This document shows positions 1 through 8,798 of a stretch of 64,000 nt of DNA, one piece after another. The stretch comes from Endozoicomonas sp965208385 (GTDB lineage Bacteria > Pseudomonadota > Gammaproteobacteria > Pseudomonadales > Endozoicomonadaceae). The DNA lies in contig CBDBOO010000105.1 in the NCBI GenBank assembly GCA_965208385.1, positions 1 to 64,000 of the forward strand, given 5' to 3'. Each line of letters starts with the position of its first letter. Position 1 is the first letter of the stretch. Below the pieces are notes generated by a model, which saw only the letters and a list, made by a program, of their open reading frames with translations, did no database searches and had not been told where the DNA came from. The position numbers and the translations under genes were made by a program.

Positions 1-1
1 T

Positions 2-676
2 ACATTGGCTGATCGCTTTGCTGCCTGGTCAGGAAAGATCACGCTTGAACAATTGGAAATCAGCGGTAAAGAGGCTGTGGTAAACAGCTTGTCCGAGGGG
101 AAGGGTGTTATCTTACTGGTTTCTCATCTGGGTAATATGGAACTTTGTCGTGCGCTGGCTGATATGCAGGATAAGGAGAGTCCGTTACCTGTCAATGTAT
201 TGGTTCATACCCGGCATGCACCATCCTTTAACAAAATCCTGAAAGAAATAAATCCGGATTCCAGTGTGAGATTAATTCAAATTGACTCCATTGGTCCGGA
301 TACTTCTATCATGCTCAGTGACATGCTTGAGCGTGGGGAAATCGTGGCTATTGCCGTTGATCGGATTCCTGAGGGAGCTGACGATGTCACTACAGTTAAG
401 GCAAACTTTCTAGGTGAAGAAGCGCTCTTTCCCAAGGGGCCATTCATTCTTGCATCAATATTACGCAGCCCTGTCTATACAATCTTCTGCACCCGTAAAG
501 GTAATAATCAGTATCTATTGGATATAACGCCTTTCGCGAATCCCTTAAGGTTACCAAGAAAGCAGCGTGATGAATTTCTTGCAGATTATGCCCGGCAATT
601 TGCCAGTCAATTAGAAACAGTGTGTATAAGATCACCATTAGAATGGTTCAATTTTTTTGATTTCTGGCGTAAGTGA
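2..676 (+). CDS. LPLAT-family acyltransferase of the aryl-polyene cluster (5' end outside window)
   Basis: This is the C-terminal 220-odd residues of a lysophospholipid/lipid A-type acyltransferase; the frame is open to the left edge, so the start lies upstream. The SHLGNMELCRAL stretch near residue 40 resembles the HX4(D/E) region of LpxL/HtrB-like enzymes, although the acidic residue follows a different local pattern, and the later VDRIPEGADD and LGEEALFPKGPF segments fit the substrate loop of that family. In aryl-polyene clusters such enzymes are thought to attach the polyene to a lipid anchor at the inner membrane. It is followed, after 64 bases, by the ammonia-lyase gene in the same direction. 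Family assignment is good; the acyl acceptor is inferred only from context. Confidence 0.8.
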   Translation, partial: TLADRFAAWSGKITLEQLEISGKEAVVNSLSEGKGVILLVSHLGNMELCRALADMQDKESPLPVNVLVHTRHAPSFNKILKEINPDSSVRLIQIDSIGPDTSIMLSDMLERGEIVAIAVDRIPEGADDVTTVKANFLGEEALFPKGPFILASILRSPVYTIFCTRKGNNQYLLDITPFANPLRLPRKQRDEFLADYARQFASQLETVCIRSPLEWFNFFDFWRK

Positions 677-740
677 TCATAGTGATTACAGCGTCTGAGG
701 CAATAAATAATGCCTGCAGAGATAACAGTGGAGTTGGCGA

Positions 741-2327
741 GTGACAATTTTTGAAAGGCCCGATCATAAGGATACAGAGTATCAGAGGTCTGACACAACG
801 GCAGTCATCTTTGGTGAAGGCAGGAAGCGCATTGAGGATATTAATGCTGTCGCGCTGGGTAACAGCTCTGTTTTGCTGAGTGAGCAAACTGAATTTAGAG
901 ACAAAATTCGCAAAGGGTCGGAGTTTCTGGATCGTCTGTTAGAGGAAGATGGTGTTATTTATGGAGTGACTACCGGTTACGGTGATTCCTGTACCCGATC
1001 TGTTCCCCGGGAATTAGTTAATGAATTACCTCTGCACCTGACTCGCTTCCATGGTTGCGGCTTGGGTCGTCATCTGGATAAAAATCAGGCGCGTGCCGTG
1101 ATGGCGACTCGAATCACATCTTTGGTTCAGGGTATGTCTGGTGTCAGCGAAGCGCTGCTGGAAAGAATGGTTTATCTGATGGGGTTGGATATTCTACCGG
1201 TGATCCCGGAAGAAGGTTCTGTTGGTGCCAGCGGGGATCTGACTCCATTGTCGTACGTTGGGGCGATGCTGGTGGGGGAGCGTGAAGTTTACTATCGCGG
1301 TGAAAAACGTCCTACAGCAGAAGTCTACAAAGAGTTGGGGATTGTACCAATTCGTTTGAGACCAAAAGAAGGTCTGGCATTAATGAACGGTACTGCCGTA
1401 ATGACGGCATTGGCCTGTGAAGCATACGGCAGGGCTGAATATCTGGCGAAACTGTGTGCTCGGATAACGTCTCTGGTCACGCTGGCCCTTAAGGGTAACG
1501 CCAACCATTTTGATGAAAAACTGTTTGCAGTAAAACCGCACCCGGGGCAAATTGAAATTGCCGCCATGATTCGTCAGGATCTGGGGCAGAATGAATCACC
1601 TCGTAACAGTAGTCGTCTTCAGGATAGATATTCTGTACGTTGTGCACCGCATGTTATTGGAGTGCTGCAAGATAGCCTGCCATGGATGCGTAGTTTTATT
1701 GAAAATGAATTGAACAGTGCAAATGACAATCCAATTATAGATGGCCAAGGCGAGCATATACTTCATGGCGGGCATTTCTATGGCGGCCATATTGCATTCG
1801 TCATGGACAGCATGAAAAATACCGTTGCCAATTTGGCGGATCTGCTCGATCGTCAGATGGCCCAGTTGATGGATACTAAATTCAATAATGGTCTGCCAGC
1901 TAACTTGTCGGGTTCTACAGGGGAAAGAGCATCTATCAACCATGGCTTCAAGGCAGTACAGATTGGTATTTCAGCCTGGACTGCAGAAGCGCTGAAAAAC
2001 ACTATGCCCGCCAGTGTTTTCTCGCGCTCAACAGAGTGTCATAACCAGGATAAGGTCAGTATGGGCACTATTGCTTCCCGTGATTGCCTGCGCGTTCTTG
2101 AACTGACTGAGCAAGTAGCCGCAGCATCTTTACTGGCTGTGCATCAGGCTCTTGAACTTCGTTTTAGAAATGGGGAAGTAGATCCGACTTCACTGAGCAA
2201 GTTCTTGATTTCGGAGCATGAAACCATCATGACCCAGTTTCATTTTGTCGATGAAGATCGTCCTATGGAACAAGATCTTCGCCAGCATATGGCATTGATT
2301 CGCGAGAAACACTGGAATTTTTATTAA
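741..2327 (+). CDS. MIO-type aromatic amino acid ammonia-lyase (HAL/TAL/PAL superfamily)
   Basis: A 528-residue lyase that would deaminate an aromatic amino acid to an arylacrylate. The MIO prosthetic-group triad Ala163-Ser164-Gly165 lies inside GSVGASGDLTPLSYVGA, and the catalytic Tyr region (GVTTGYGDS, near residue 75) is present. The substrate-selectivity segment reads LTRFHGCGLG, which is neither the plain Ser-His of typical histidine lyases nor the His-Leu of classical tyrosine lyases, so substrate is uncertain. Because it sits inside an aryl-polyene operon, supplying a hydroxycinnamate-type starter is more likely than histidine degradation. The start is GTG at 741; no hut genes are nearby. 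Length is normal for the family. Confidence 0.9.
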   Translation: MTIFERPDHKDTEYQRSDTTAVIFGEGRKRIEDINAVALGNSSVLLSEQTEFRDKIRKGSEFLDRLLEEDGVIYGVTTGYGDSCTRSVPRELVNELPLHLTRFHGCGLGRHLDKNQARAVMATRITSLVQGMSGVSEALLERMVYLMGLDILPVIPEEGSVGASGDLTPLSYVGAMLVGEREVYYRGEKRPTAEVYKELGIVPIRLRPKEGLALMNGTAVMTALACEAYGRAEYLAKLCARITSLVTLALKGNANHFDEKLFAVKPHPGQIEIAAMIRQDLGQNESPRNSSRLQDRYSVRCAPHVIGVLQDSLPWMRSFIENELNSANDNPIIDGQGEHILHGGHFYGGHIAFVMDSMKNTVANLADLLDRQMAQLMDTKFNNGLPANLSGSTGERASINHGFKAVQIGISAWTAEALKNTMPASVFSRSTECHNQDKVSMGTIASRDCLRVLELTEQVAAASLLAVHQALELRFRNGEVDPTSLSKFLISEHETIMTQFHFVDEDRPMEQDLRQHMALIREKHWNFY

Positions 2328-2340
2328 GAGTAGTTGAGTA

Positions 2341-2787
2341 ATGTCTTTGAACGTGCAGGATGCTTCCAGTGGTAAACCGAATATCTCCGAGACCGTTACA
2401 GTGAAAATCCCCTTTCATGATGTTGATATGATGGAAGTGGCCTGGCATGGGCACTACATGAAATATTTTGAAGTGGCCCGTTGTGCCTTACTGGATCGGA
2501 TTCAATACAATTACACTGAGATGAGAGATTCAGGTTTTGTTTGGCCGGTGGTTGATTTGAGAGTCAAGTATGTCAGGTCAGCACGTTTTGGGCAGGATAT
2601 TGATATCACCTGCAGCATCCTGGAATACGAAAATCGTTTGGTACTTGGTTACCTTATTCAAGATCAGGCGTCAGGAATAAAGCTGACCCAGGGGAAAACG
2701 ACTCAGGTGGCTGTCCACATTGAGACAGAAGAACTGCAGCTGGTCTCTCCTCCTGTATTGTTTGAAAAGCTGGAAGCTTACTTATGA
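2341..2787 (+). CDS. YbgC-like acyl-CoA/ACP thioesterase (4HBT hotdog fold)
   Basis: A 148-residue single-hotdog thioesterase. The segment HDVDMMEVAWHGHYMKYFE near residues 28-46 matches the conserved Asp and H-x-x-Y-x-x-(Y/F)-F-E pattern of 4-hydroxybenzoyl-CoA thioesterase/YbgC proteins. It begins 13 bases after the ammonia-lyase stop and its own stop overlaps the next start (ATGA at 2784), so translation is probably coupled. In aryl-polyene operons a thioesterase of this kind is thought to edit or release carrier-bound acyl chains. Family is clear; the physiological substrate is inferred from neighbourhood. Confidence 0.88.
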   Translation: MSLNVQDASSGKPNISETVTVKIPFHDVDMMEVAWHGHYMKYFEVARCALLDRIQYNYTEMRDSGFVWPVVDLRVKYVRSARFGQDIDITCSILEYENRLVLGYLIQDQASGIKLTQGKTTQVAVHIETEELQLVSPPVLFEKLEAYL

Positions 2788-3404
2788 GTCGTTCCGTTTT
2801 TACTTCCCTGTTTATGACGGTGTTGTTGCTCATAATCAGTAATAGCAGTCAGGCTGACAATCTTCTTGTGAAAGACATTCTGGCACCCTTCAAACAGGTT
2901 ATGGTATTTAAGGGGGGATTCAGACAGGAAAAAAAGCTGCCAATACTGATGAATCCTTTTGTCTCGAATGGAGAGTTTATCTCTGTACGTGACCGTGGCA
3001 TGGTTTGGAAGACTTTAACCCCAGCTTCCTCTACATTAGTCATGGTTCCGGGAAAAATTATTCAAGAGGTGAATGGTCGACAGCAATCTTTTCAGGCCAC
3101 GGGCAGCGGATATGATGGTCTGGCAATTCTTCTTCCAGCCCTGTTGGATGGTGATATTAAGACTCTTCAAAGGTACTTCAGTATTGGCATTATCGGTAAC
3201 AGACAACAATGGACGATTGAAATGACACCTGTCAGTAAAGAGCTTGCTTCCGTTGTCCACTCTGTATCAGTCAAGGGAGCAGCGGGTATGCTCAAAGATG
3301 TTTCGCTTTCAGGTCCTGGTGGTGATCTTACGCACATCAGTTTTTTATCAGTCAGTATGAGTAGCGAGGCACCCGATGCAGCCGATCTGGCGCATTTTGA
3401 ATAA
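2784..3404 (+). CDS. LolA-like periplasmic lipid/lipoprotein carrier of the APE cluster
   Basis: A 206-residue protein with a cleavable signal peptide (hydrophobic stretch to about residue 24, ending SSQA). The mature part, with FKQVMVFKGGFRQEKKLPIL and later short hydrophobic beta-like segments, fits the outer-membrane lipoprotein carrier fold (LolA-like). It overlaps the thioesterase stop by four bases and the MMPL gene by 29 bases. Together with the MMPL protein and the following lipoprotein it likely forms the envelope-transport part of the pathway, carrying the acylated polyene across the periplasm. The fold is assigned by pattern and position rather than by strong motifs. Confidence 0.78.
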   Translation: MSRSVFTSLFMTVLLLIISNSSQADNLLVKDILAPFKQVMVFKGGFRQEKKLPILMNPFVSNGEFISVRDRGMVWKTLTPASSTLVMVPGKIIQEVNGRQQSFQATGSGYDGLAILLPALLDGDIKTLQRYFSIGIIGNRQQWTIEMTPVSKELASVVHSVSVKGAAGMLKDVSLSGPGGDLTHISFLSVSMSSEAPDAADLAHFE

Positions 3405-5760
3405 TCCGGTTAAAAGCCTGAGTCTTTGGGGATTACTTGTTCTCAGTATACTCAGCCTCAGTTGGCTGCAATATGGTGATGACCCGGCTCCCTGGTTTGC
3501 TGAGCGGCTGTCTACCGATTTGATAGGATTGCTGCCTGCCACAGAGCAGGATAGAGGGGGAGAAGAAGCGTCAAACAGGTTTTCTCAGGATTTCAGTAAT
3601 CGAGTTGTATTTCTCGTCTCTTCAGCTTCCAGAATTCAAGCAAGAACGGCTGCAGTCCAGCTGGATTCATTACTCAATAGCAACAATAATTTTAAGCAGC
3701 TACTTACTTCTATAGATAAAGATAGCTGGCAGAACATTGTTGCCTTCTATTTCCCTTATCGCTATAGCCTTCTGAGCCAAAGTGAGCGAACACTGTCGTC
3801 AGATCAGCTGGCAGATAAACTGATCAACAGAGCCGTAAGCAGGCTGGCCAGTCCTGTTGGATTAACGAGCAGTCGTCAGCTCATTGAAGATCCGTTATTT
3901 CAACTGCCTCGCTGGTTCGAAGCATTGTCAGGAGCCAGTGGTAATTTGCGTCAGGATGATGGTTTGCTGGTCATTGAACAGAATGATCAGTATTACGTCA
4001 TGATCTCGGGACTATTAAATGGCAATGCCATGTCTCTGACCAGTCAGGATAATCTGGTCAGTTTCATTAATACGTCAATTAATACCGTCACATCCGGGTT
4101 ACCGGATACTCAGGTTATAGCCAGTGGTATGATTTTTCACGCCAAGGCCGGAGCGGACTCAGCACGACAGGAAGTGAGTACCATTGGTGTGGGCTCTGTG
4201 ATGGGCATTATTCTGTTGATGCTTGTTATCTTTCGTACCATGACGCCTTTATTTCTCTGTTTATTATCCATAGGTACCGGAGTATTGGTGGGATATCTTG
4301 TTACTCTGCTTACCTTTGGACAGGTTCACGTAATGACTCTGGTGTTTGGTGCCAGTCTTACAGGGGTTTCCATCGATTATGCTTTTCACTACATGTCAGA
4401 ATGGCTTCGACAGGGAAAACAATGGTCGCCGATTTCCGGGCTTAAACATATATTTCCAGGTATTACTCTTGGCCTGATAACAAGTTTATTGGGATATATT
4501 CCCATGCTGGCAACGCCTTTCCCTGGTTTACAACAAATGGCGGTGTTTTCTTCTGCAGGTTTGTTTGCAGCCTGGTTGACAGTGGTGCTTGTTTATCCAG
4601 CATTACTTAAAAAATCAGGGAATGTTGAGCGAAATAAAATCTGGTTACTTCCCTTTGTTGATTTCATTCTGAATATCTGGACAAATCAAATATCCGGAAT
4701 CAGAAGAAAAGGGCTCCTTCTGTGTATTCTTCCTTTAACTACGGGCGTATTCTGGCTCCAGTCGAATGACGATATCAGACAGTTGCAAAGCCGCTCTTCG
4801 GCTCTTGTTGAAGCTGAAGCCAGCATGAAAAATATTACAGGGAGACAGATAGATAACCGCTTTTTTCTGGTCAGTGGCAGCTCAGCTGAAGCAATGCTTC
4901 AGAACAATGAGTTGCTGGCAAAAGCGTTGACATTACAGGTTGATCAGGGGCTACTTAAAGGCTTTCAAAGCCTTTCAACATTTTTGTCTTCCCAATCTGC
5001 ACAGTTGAACACTTATCAGGTTTTGAATGAGGTTCTTTTAAACAGAATGCCTGCCTTCTGGCTTAAGGTTGGCCTGCCGGATAGCGGTAGAGACCAGGCC
5101 ATGAAGATGTTTGAAGACAGTCGCGGACAGATAATGATGCCTGAAGACTGGCTTCAGAGTTCTGCTGCTGATCTGTATGGGTACTTATGGTTGGGGGAGA
5201 CTGAGGGTAGATTTTACTCAGCCGTTCTCCTCGAAGGTGCCGCCAGTGATTGGGAGGCCGGTAGGCTGACGGATATCGCCGGAGTGCAGTTTATAGATAA
5301 AACTGGCAGCACATCTTCATTGTTCAAAAGATATCGTGTGTTGATGAGCTGGCTTCTCATGGTAGCTTACATGGTTATTGCAGCGATTCTTTCGCTTCGT
5401 TATGGCATGAAAGGTGCTGTGAAAGTGATTATACCTCCGGCACTATCGGTGTTGCTCACGTTATCTTTTCTGGCTGTACTCGGTTCATCGATTAACCTGT
5501 TTCATATACTTGCTTTGATCATGGTGTTAGGAATAGGAATTGACTACACCCTGTTTTTCTATGAAGCGGGTAATGAAAGGCGGTTTACCTTTCTGGCGGT
5601 CACTCTCTCTGCAATAACCACCATCCTTTCTTTTGGTCTTCTCACATTGTCCGCTACTGATGCCATTCATGGTTTTGGGCTGACAGTTTTGACGGGTATT
5701 ACGTTCTGCTATTTACTGTCTCCGTTTGCTATCAGGAACACAGATCATGAAACAACCTGA
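3376..5760 (+). CDS. MMPL/RND-type exporter for aryl polyene lipid
   Basis: A 794-residue inner-membrane transporter with the two-fold MMPL layout: one membrane helix near the N terminus, a large periplasmic loop (about residues 45-265), a block of helices (about 270-415), a second helix and loop (about 440-650), then a second helical block to the end. The characteristic GASLTGVSIDYAFHYM and MVLGIGIDYTLFFYEAG segments, each with a membrane-embedded Asp, mark the proton-relay helices of this family. It begins inside the carrier gene and ends inside the next gene, which indicates tight coupling. The exported substrate is inferred from the operon. Confidence 0.9.
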   Translation: MQPIWRILNNPVKSLSLWGLLVLSILSLSWLQYGDDPAPWFAERLSTDLIGLLPATEQDRGGEEASNRFSQDFSNRVVFLVSSASRIQARTAAVQLDSLLNSNNNFKQLLTSIDKDSWQNIVAFYFPYRYSLLSQSERTLSSDQLADKLINRAVSRLASPVGLTSSRQLIEDPLFQLPRWFEALSGASGNLRQDDGLLVIEQNDQYYVMISGLLNGNAMSLTSQDNLVSFINTSINTVTSGLPDTQVIASGMIFHAKAGADSARQEVSTIGVGSVMGIILLMLVIFRTMTPLFLCLLSIGTGVLVGYLVTLLTFGQVHVMTLVFGASLTGVSIDYAFHYMSEWLRQGKQWSPISGLKHIFPGITLGLITSLLGYIPMLATPFPGLQQMAVFSSAGLFAAWLTVVLVYPALLKKSGNVERNKIWLLPFVDFILNIWTNQISGIRRKGLLLCILPLTTGVFWLQSNDDIRQLQSRSSALVEAEASMKNITGRQIDNRFFLVSGSSAEAMLQNNELLAKALTLQVDQGLLKGFQSLSTFLSSQSAQLNTYQVLNEVLLNRMPAFWLKVGLPDSGRDQAMKMFEDSRGQIMMPEDWLQSSAADLYGYLWLGETEGRFYSAVLLEGAASDWEAGRLTDIAGVQFIDKTGSTSSLFKRYRVLMSWLLMVAYMVIAAILSLRYGMKGAVKVIIPPALSVLLTLSFLAVLGSSINLFHILALIMVLGIGIDYTLFFYEAGNERRFTFLAVTLSAITTILSFGLLTLSATDAIHGFGLTVLTGITFCYLLSPFAIRNTDHETT

Positions 5761-6412
5761 ATCACACTTGTTCTCTGTTAAAAAACGGCTATTCGTTAAA
5801 AAATGGATCTTAGTGCTCTCTCTGTTGGTGTTGTCAGGGTGTAGCATGTTGTCTAAAAAAGTCAGTTCGACCCAGTTCGTGTATCTATCGCCGCAATTGC
5901 AGTGGCAGTTACCTGAGCTTAGTGTTTTAGCCAGTCAGTTTCAGGCTACCCAATCGATACAAGCCAACTACGGGGGCGAGTATTATGATCTGATATTTCA
6001 AGTTGAAAAGTACCCAGACCGTTTGGTTATGGTGGCAATGACTCCCAATGCCCAGCCGCTGTTACAGATTAATTATCAAGGTGGGCGAGTAGAAGGCACT
6101 GTCAGTCCATTGGTTGGTGACAATATTTCAATGGCTTACCTTGTTTCTGATTTTCTTCTGGCTTTTGGCGAGACAAGCGCTATGCAGAGTGAATTTCAAG
6201 ATTCTGGTGCGCAGCTTGAAGTATCAGATAAACGTCGTTCGATTATTCTGGATAATAAAGAAATTATACTGATTGACTATTCAACTAACGATTCATCTCA
6301 ATGGCCGGAAACCGTGAATTACCAGAACCGTGCACTGGGCTATGGACTTAAAATTACGACTCTCAGCATTAAGGGATTGGGCAAAAAGGGTATAGAGGAA
6401 AAAGAAATATGA
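5747..6412 (+). CDS. DUF3261-type outer-membrane lipoprotein of the APE cluster
   Basis: A roughly 221-residue lipoprotein. From the ATG at 5747 the N terminus is basic (VKKRLFVKKW), followed by a hydrophobic core and the lipobox LVLSGC, so Cys is expected to be lipidated. An in-frame ATG lies further upstream at 5726, but the 5747 start gives the normal signal-peptide length and still overlaps the MMPL stop. The body resembles the DUF3261 lipoproteins found beside MMPL and LolA-like genes in aryl-polyene clusters. It probably receives the exported product at the outer membrane; this role is inferred from genetic context. Confidence 0.82.
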   Translation: MKQPESHLFSVKKRLFVKKWILVLSLLVLSGCSMLSKKVSSTQFVYLSPQLQWQLPELSVLASQFQATQSIQANYGGEYYDLIFQVEKYPDRLVMVAMTPNAQPLLQINYQGGRVEGTVSPLVGDNISMAYLVSDFLLAFGETSAMQSEFQDSGAQLEVSDKRRSIILDNKEIILIDYSTNDSSQWPETVNYQNRALGYGLKITTLSIKGLGKKGIEEKEI

Positions 6413-7593
6413 GCTCACCTGTATATCTCTCAGCCATGGGTATGGTCTGTTCCCTCGGTGATAATCCGTCACAAATACTGGCGAATTTACTGGCAGGAAA
6501 CAGGGATGGAATGGTTAAAGATAACCAGATAATTCCCGGAAAAGAGCTAAGGCTAGGAAAAGTATTAACCCGCTTGCCTGAATGCGGGTCTTCAAATCCT
6601 GCGGAACATAGTCGGAATAACCGATTGATTCTTGCTGCGTTGGGGTCAATCCGGTCGGAAGTAGATCGACTGACAGAGCAATATGGACATCACAGGATTG
6701 GTGTTGTTCTTGGTACCAGCACATCTGGAACGCTGGAGGCAGAGCAGAGCATGGATGAATGTCTTGCTTCTGGTCGCTTTCCTGCAGATTACGATTTTTC
6801 CATTCAGGAGATGGGTGACTCTAGTCGTTTTCTGGCAAAAGCGCTGGAATTAACCGGGCCTGCTTATACAGTGTCCACTGCCTGTTCTTCAAGTGGTAAA
6901 GTTTTTTCGACCGCTAGAAACCTGCTTAGATCAGGTGTCTGCGATGCCGTAATTGCAGGGGGATCTGACAGCTTGTGTCGTTTGACTATCAATGGTTTTT
7001 CAGCACTGGAATCGGTTGCTGATGGATATTGCCAGCCATTCAGTACTGATCGAAACGGGATTAATTTAGGTGAAGGTGCGGCCTTGTTCACCGTCACCAC
7101 TGAAGCAGCCGCGATCAAGCTTATGGGGGTGGGAGAATCTTCAGATGCATGGCATATCTCTGCACCACACCCTGAGGGGAGAGGCGCAGCGCAAGCAATG
7201 AGAAAGGCCTTAAGGGATGCCCGGTTACCCGACACCGCTATTGATTATCTGAACTTGCATGGCACGGCTACACCGCTGAACGATGCAATGGAAAGTAAAG
7301 CCGTGAGACAGGTTTTTACTCAGCCGGTGTTATGCAGTTCTACAAAAACAATGACAGGCCACACTCTCGGGGCTGCAGGTGCTATTGAAGCCGGTTTAGC
7401 CTGGCTGTTACTGTCCGAAATGAATGGACAGCAAAAGCTGCCTCTCCATCAAGTTGACAAACCTGTGGATAAAGACCTCTCTGATATTAATCTTGTTACA
7501 CCTGACAGTGATCTTCCTGAACAAGTGAATTTTATTATGAGTAACTCGTTTGCGTTTGGTGGAAGTAATGTTTCTTTAATTCTGGGACGCTAA
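6409..7593 (+). CDS. Beta-ketoacyl-ACP synthase (position of apeO)
   Basis: A 394-residue condensing enzyme of the KAS I/II family. The catalytic triad is visible: Cys159 in TVSTACSSSG, His284 in NLHGTATP and His318 in TMTGHTLGAAGA, with the C-terminal NSFAFGGSN motif. It starts with an ATGA overlap on the lipoprotein stop. The gene order ketosynthase-dehydratase-ketoreductase-ketosynthase matches the apeO-apeP-apeQ-apeR order known from aryl-polyene clusters, so it most likely elongates the polyene chain with malonyl-ACP. All three active-site residues are kept, so it is an active elongating subunit and not a chain-length-factor partner. Confidence 0.9.
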   Translation: MSSPVYLSAMGMVCSLGDNPSQILANLLAGNRDGMVKDNQIIPGKELRLGKVLTRLPECGSSNPAEHSRNNRLILAALGSIRSEVDRLTEQYGHHRIGVVLGTSTSGTLEAEQSMDECLASGRFPADYDFSIQEMGDSSRFLAKALELTGPAYTVSTACSSSGKVFSTARNLLRSGVCDAVIAGGSDSLCRLTINGFSALESVADGYCQPFSTDRNGINLGEGAALFTVTTEAAAIKLMGVGESSDAWHISAPHPEGRGAAQAMRKALRDARLPDTAIDYLNLHGTATPLNDAMESKAVRQVFTQPVLCSSTKTMTGHTLGAAGAIEAGLAWLLLSEMNGQQKLPLHQVDKPVDKDLSDINLVTPDSDLPEQVNFIMSNSFAFGGSNVSLILGR

Positions 7594-7605
7594 AGGCATC
7601 TGATT

Positions 7606-8076
7606 ATGACCACACTTGATTTAAGGCCTGAGGCTCTTCTTCCCCATGATCATCCTATGATTCTGATCGATGAAATTGTAGAGTTTGATGATTCGTTTGT
7701 GGTGGCTAGTGTCACACCGGCTCTGGGAAAACCTTTTGCCAGTGAACACGGCAATGTGCCTGTATGGATTGGTATGGAGTATATGGCTCAAACCATAGGC
7801 GCTTATGCTGGTATTAAAGCTCAACAATCGGGTGAGCCTGTCAGGGTAGGATTTCTTCTCGGAACTCGCTCGTACGATACTGATATTGAATTATTTAAAT
7901 GCAATGAAACCTACATGATTGCTGTTGCCAGAACTTATGAGGATGGTGGGTTAAGTGCATTTGAATGCACTATCCGCCTCTCTGAAGAGCAGCAGAGCAG
8001 AATTATAGCCAAGGCAACAATCAACACATTCCAGCCAGATAATGTCGATGCTTTTATGGAGGCAGGTGAACAATGA
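7606..8076 (+). CDS. Hotdog-fold 3-hydroxyacyl-ACP dehydratase (position of apeP)
   Basis: A 156-residue FabZ-like single-hotdog protein of the ApeP type: LLPHDHPMILIDEIVEF near the N terminus and VPVWIGMEYMAQTIGAYAGI in the central helix. In the chain-extension cycle it would dehydrate the beta-hydroxy intermediate to the conjugated enoyl form. No enoyl reductase is present in the visible operon, which fits formation of an all-conjugated polyene. It begins 12 bases after the ketosynthase and overlaps the ketoreductase start by four bases. Confidence 0.87.
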   Translation: MTTLDLRPEALLPHDHPMILIDEIVEFDDSFVVASVTPALGKPFASEHGNVPVWIGMEYMAQTIGAYAGIKAQQSGEPVRVGFLLGTRSYDTDIELFKCNETYMIAVARTYEDGGLSAFECTIRLSEEQQSRIIAKATINTFQPDNVDAFMEAGEQ

Positions 8077-8798
8077 GCAACACTGTACTGGTTACTGGTT
8101 CCAGCCGGGGAATTGGTAAGGCAATCGCTCTGAAGCTTGCTTCAGAAGGGTACAATATAGTCGTCCATTATCGTAATGGGATAGAACAGGCTGAAGATAC
8201 TATGGCCCGTATTCGAGACCATGGCGGCAGCGGACGTATTGTGCAATTTGATATTGTTAACCGGGAGCAATGTCGAGCCACACTGGAAGCAGATATGGAT
8301 GAATATGGTGCTTATTATGGTGTTGTCTGTAATGCAGGCATTACCCGGGATAACGCATTTCCTGCCTTAACGGACGAGGATTGGGATAGTGTTGTTCACA
8401 CCAATCTTGATGGTTTTTATAACGTACTTCATCCTATCACCATGCCTATGGTTCGCCGAAGAAAGCCAGGAAGAATTATCACTCTTGCATCTGTGTCCGG
8501 ACTTATTGGTAATCGGGGGCAAGTTAATTACAGCGCTTCCAAGGCAGGTATCATTGGTGCTACCAAAGCCCTGGCTCTGGAACTGGCTAAGCGAAAAATC
8601 ACCGTAAACTGTGTGGCTCCAGGGTTGATTGACACTGATATCATTGAGGATGCTCCCGTTGAAGAAATTATGAAAATGATTCCTGCCCGCAGAGCAGGAA
8701 AACCAGAAGAAGTGGCATCATTGGTGAATTATCTTATGTCTGAAGAGGCTGCATATATTACACGACAAGTAATATCTGTTAATGGAGGCCTGGCCTGA
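8073..8798 (+). CDS. FabG-like 3-oxoacyl-ACP reductase (position of apeQ)
   Basis: A 241-residue classical short-chain dehydrogenase. The nucleotide-binding TGSSRGIGKAIA is at residues 7-18, the NAG motif is in VVCNAGITRDN, and the catalytic Ser-Tyr-Lys set is intact with Tyr153 and Lys157 in NYSASKAG. It reduces beta-ketoacyl-ACP to the hydroxy form, using NADPH by analogy with FabG. The stop and the following start share bases (TGATG at 8796-8800), so it is translationally coupled to the second ketosynthase. Confidence 0.92.
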   Translation: MSNTVLVTGSSRGIGKAIALKLASEGYNIVVHYRNGIEQAEDTMARIRDHGGSGRIVQFDIVNREQCRATLEADMDEYGAYYGVVCNAGITRDNAFPALTDEDWDSVVHTNLDGFYNVLHPITMPMVRRRKPGRIITLASVSGLIGNRGQVNYSASKAGIIGATKALALELAKRKITVNCVAPGLIDTDIIEDAPVEEIMKMIPARRAGKPEEVASLVNYLMSEEAAYITRQVISVNGGLA

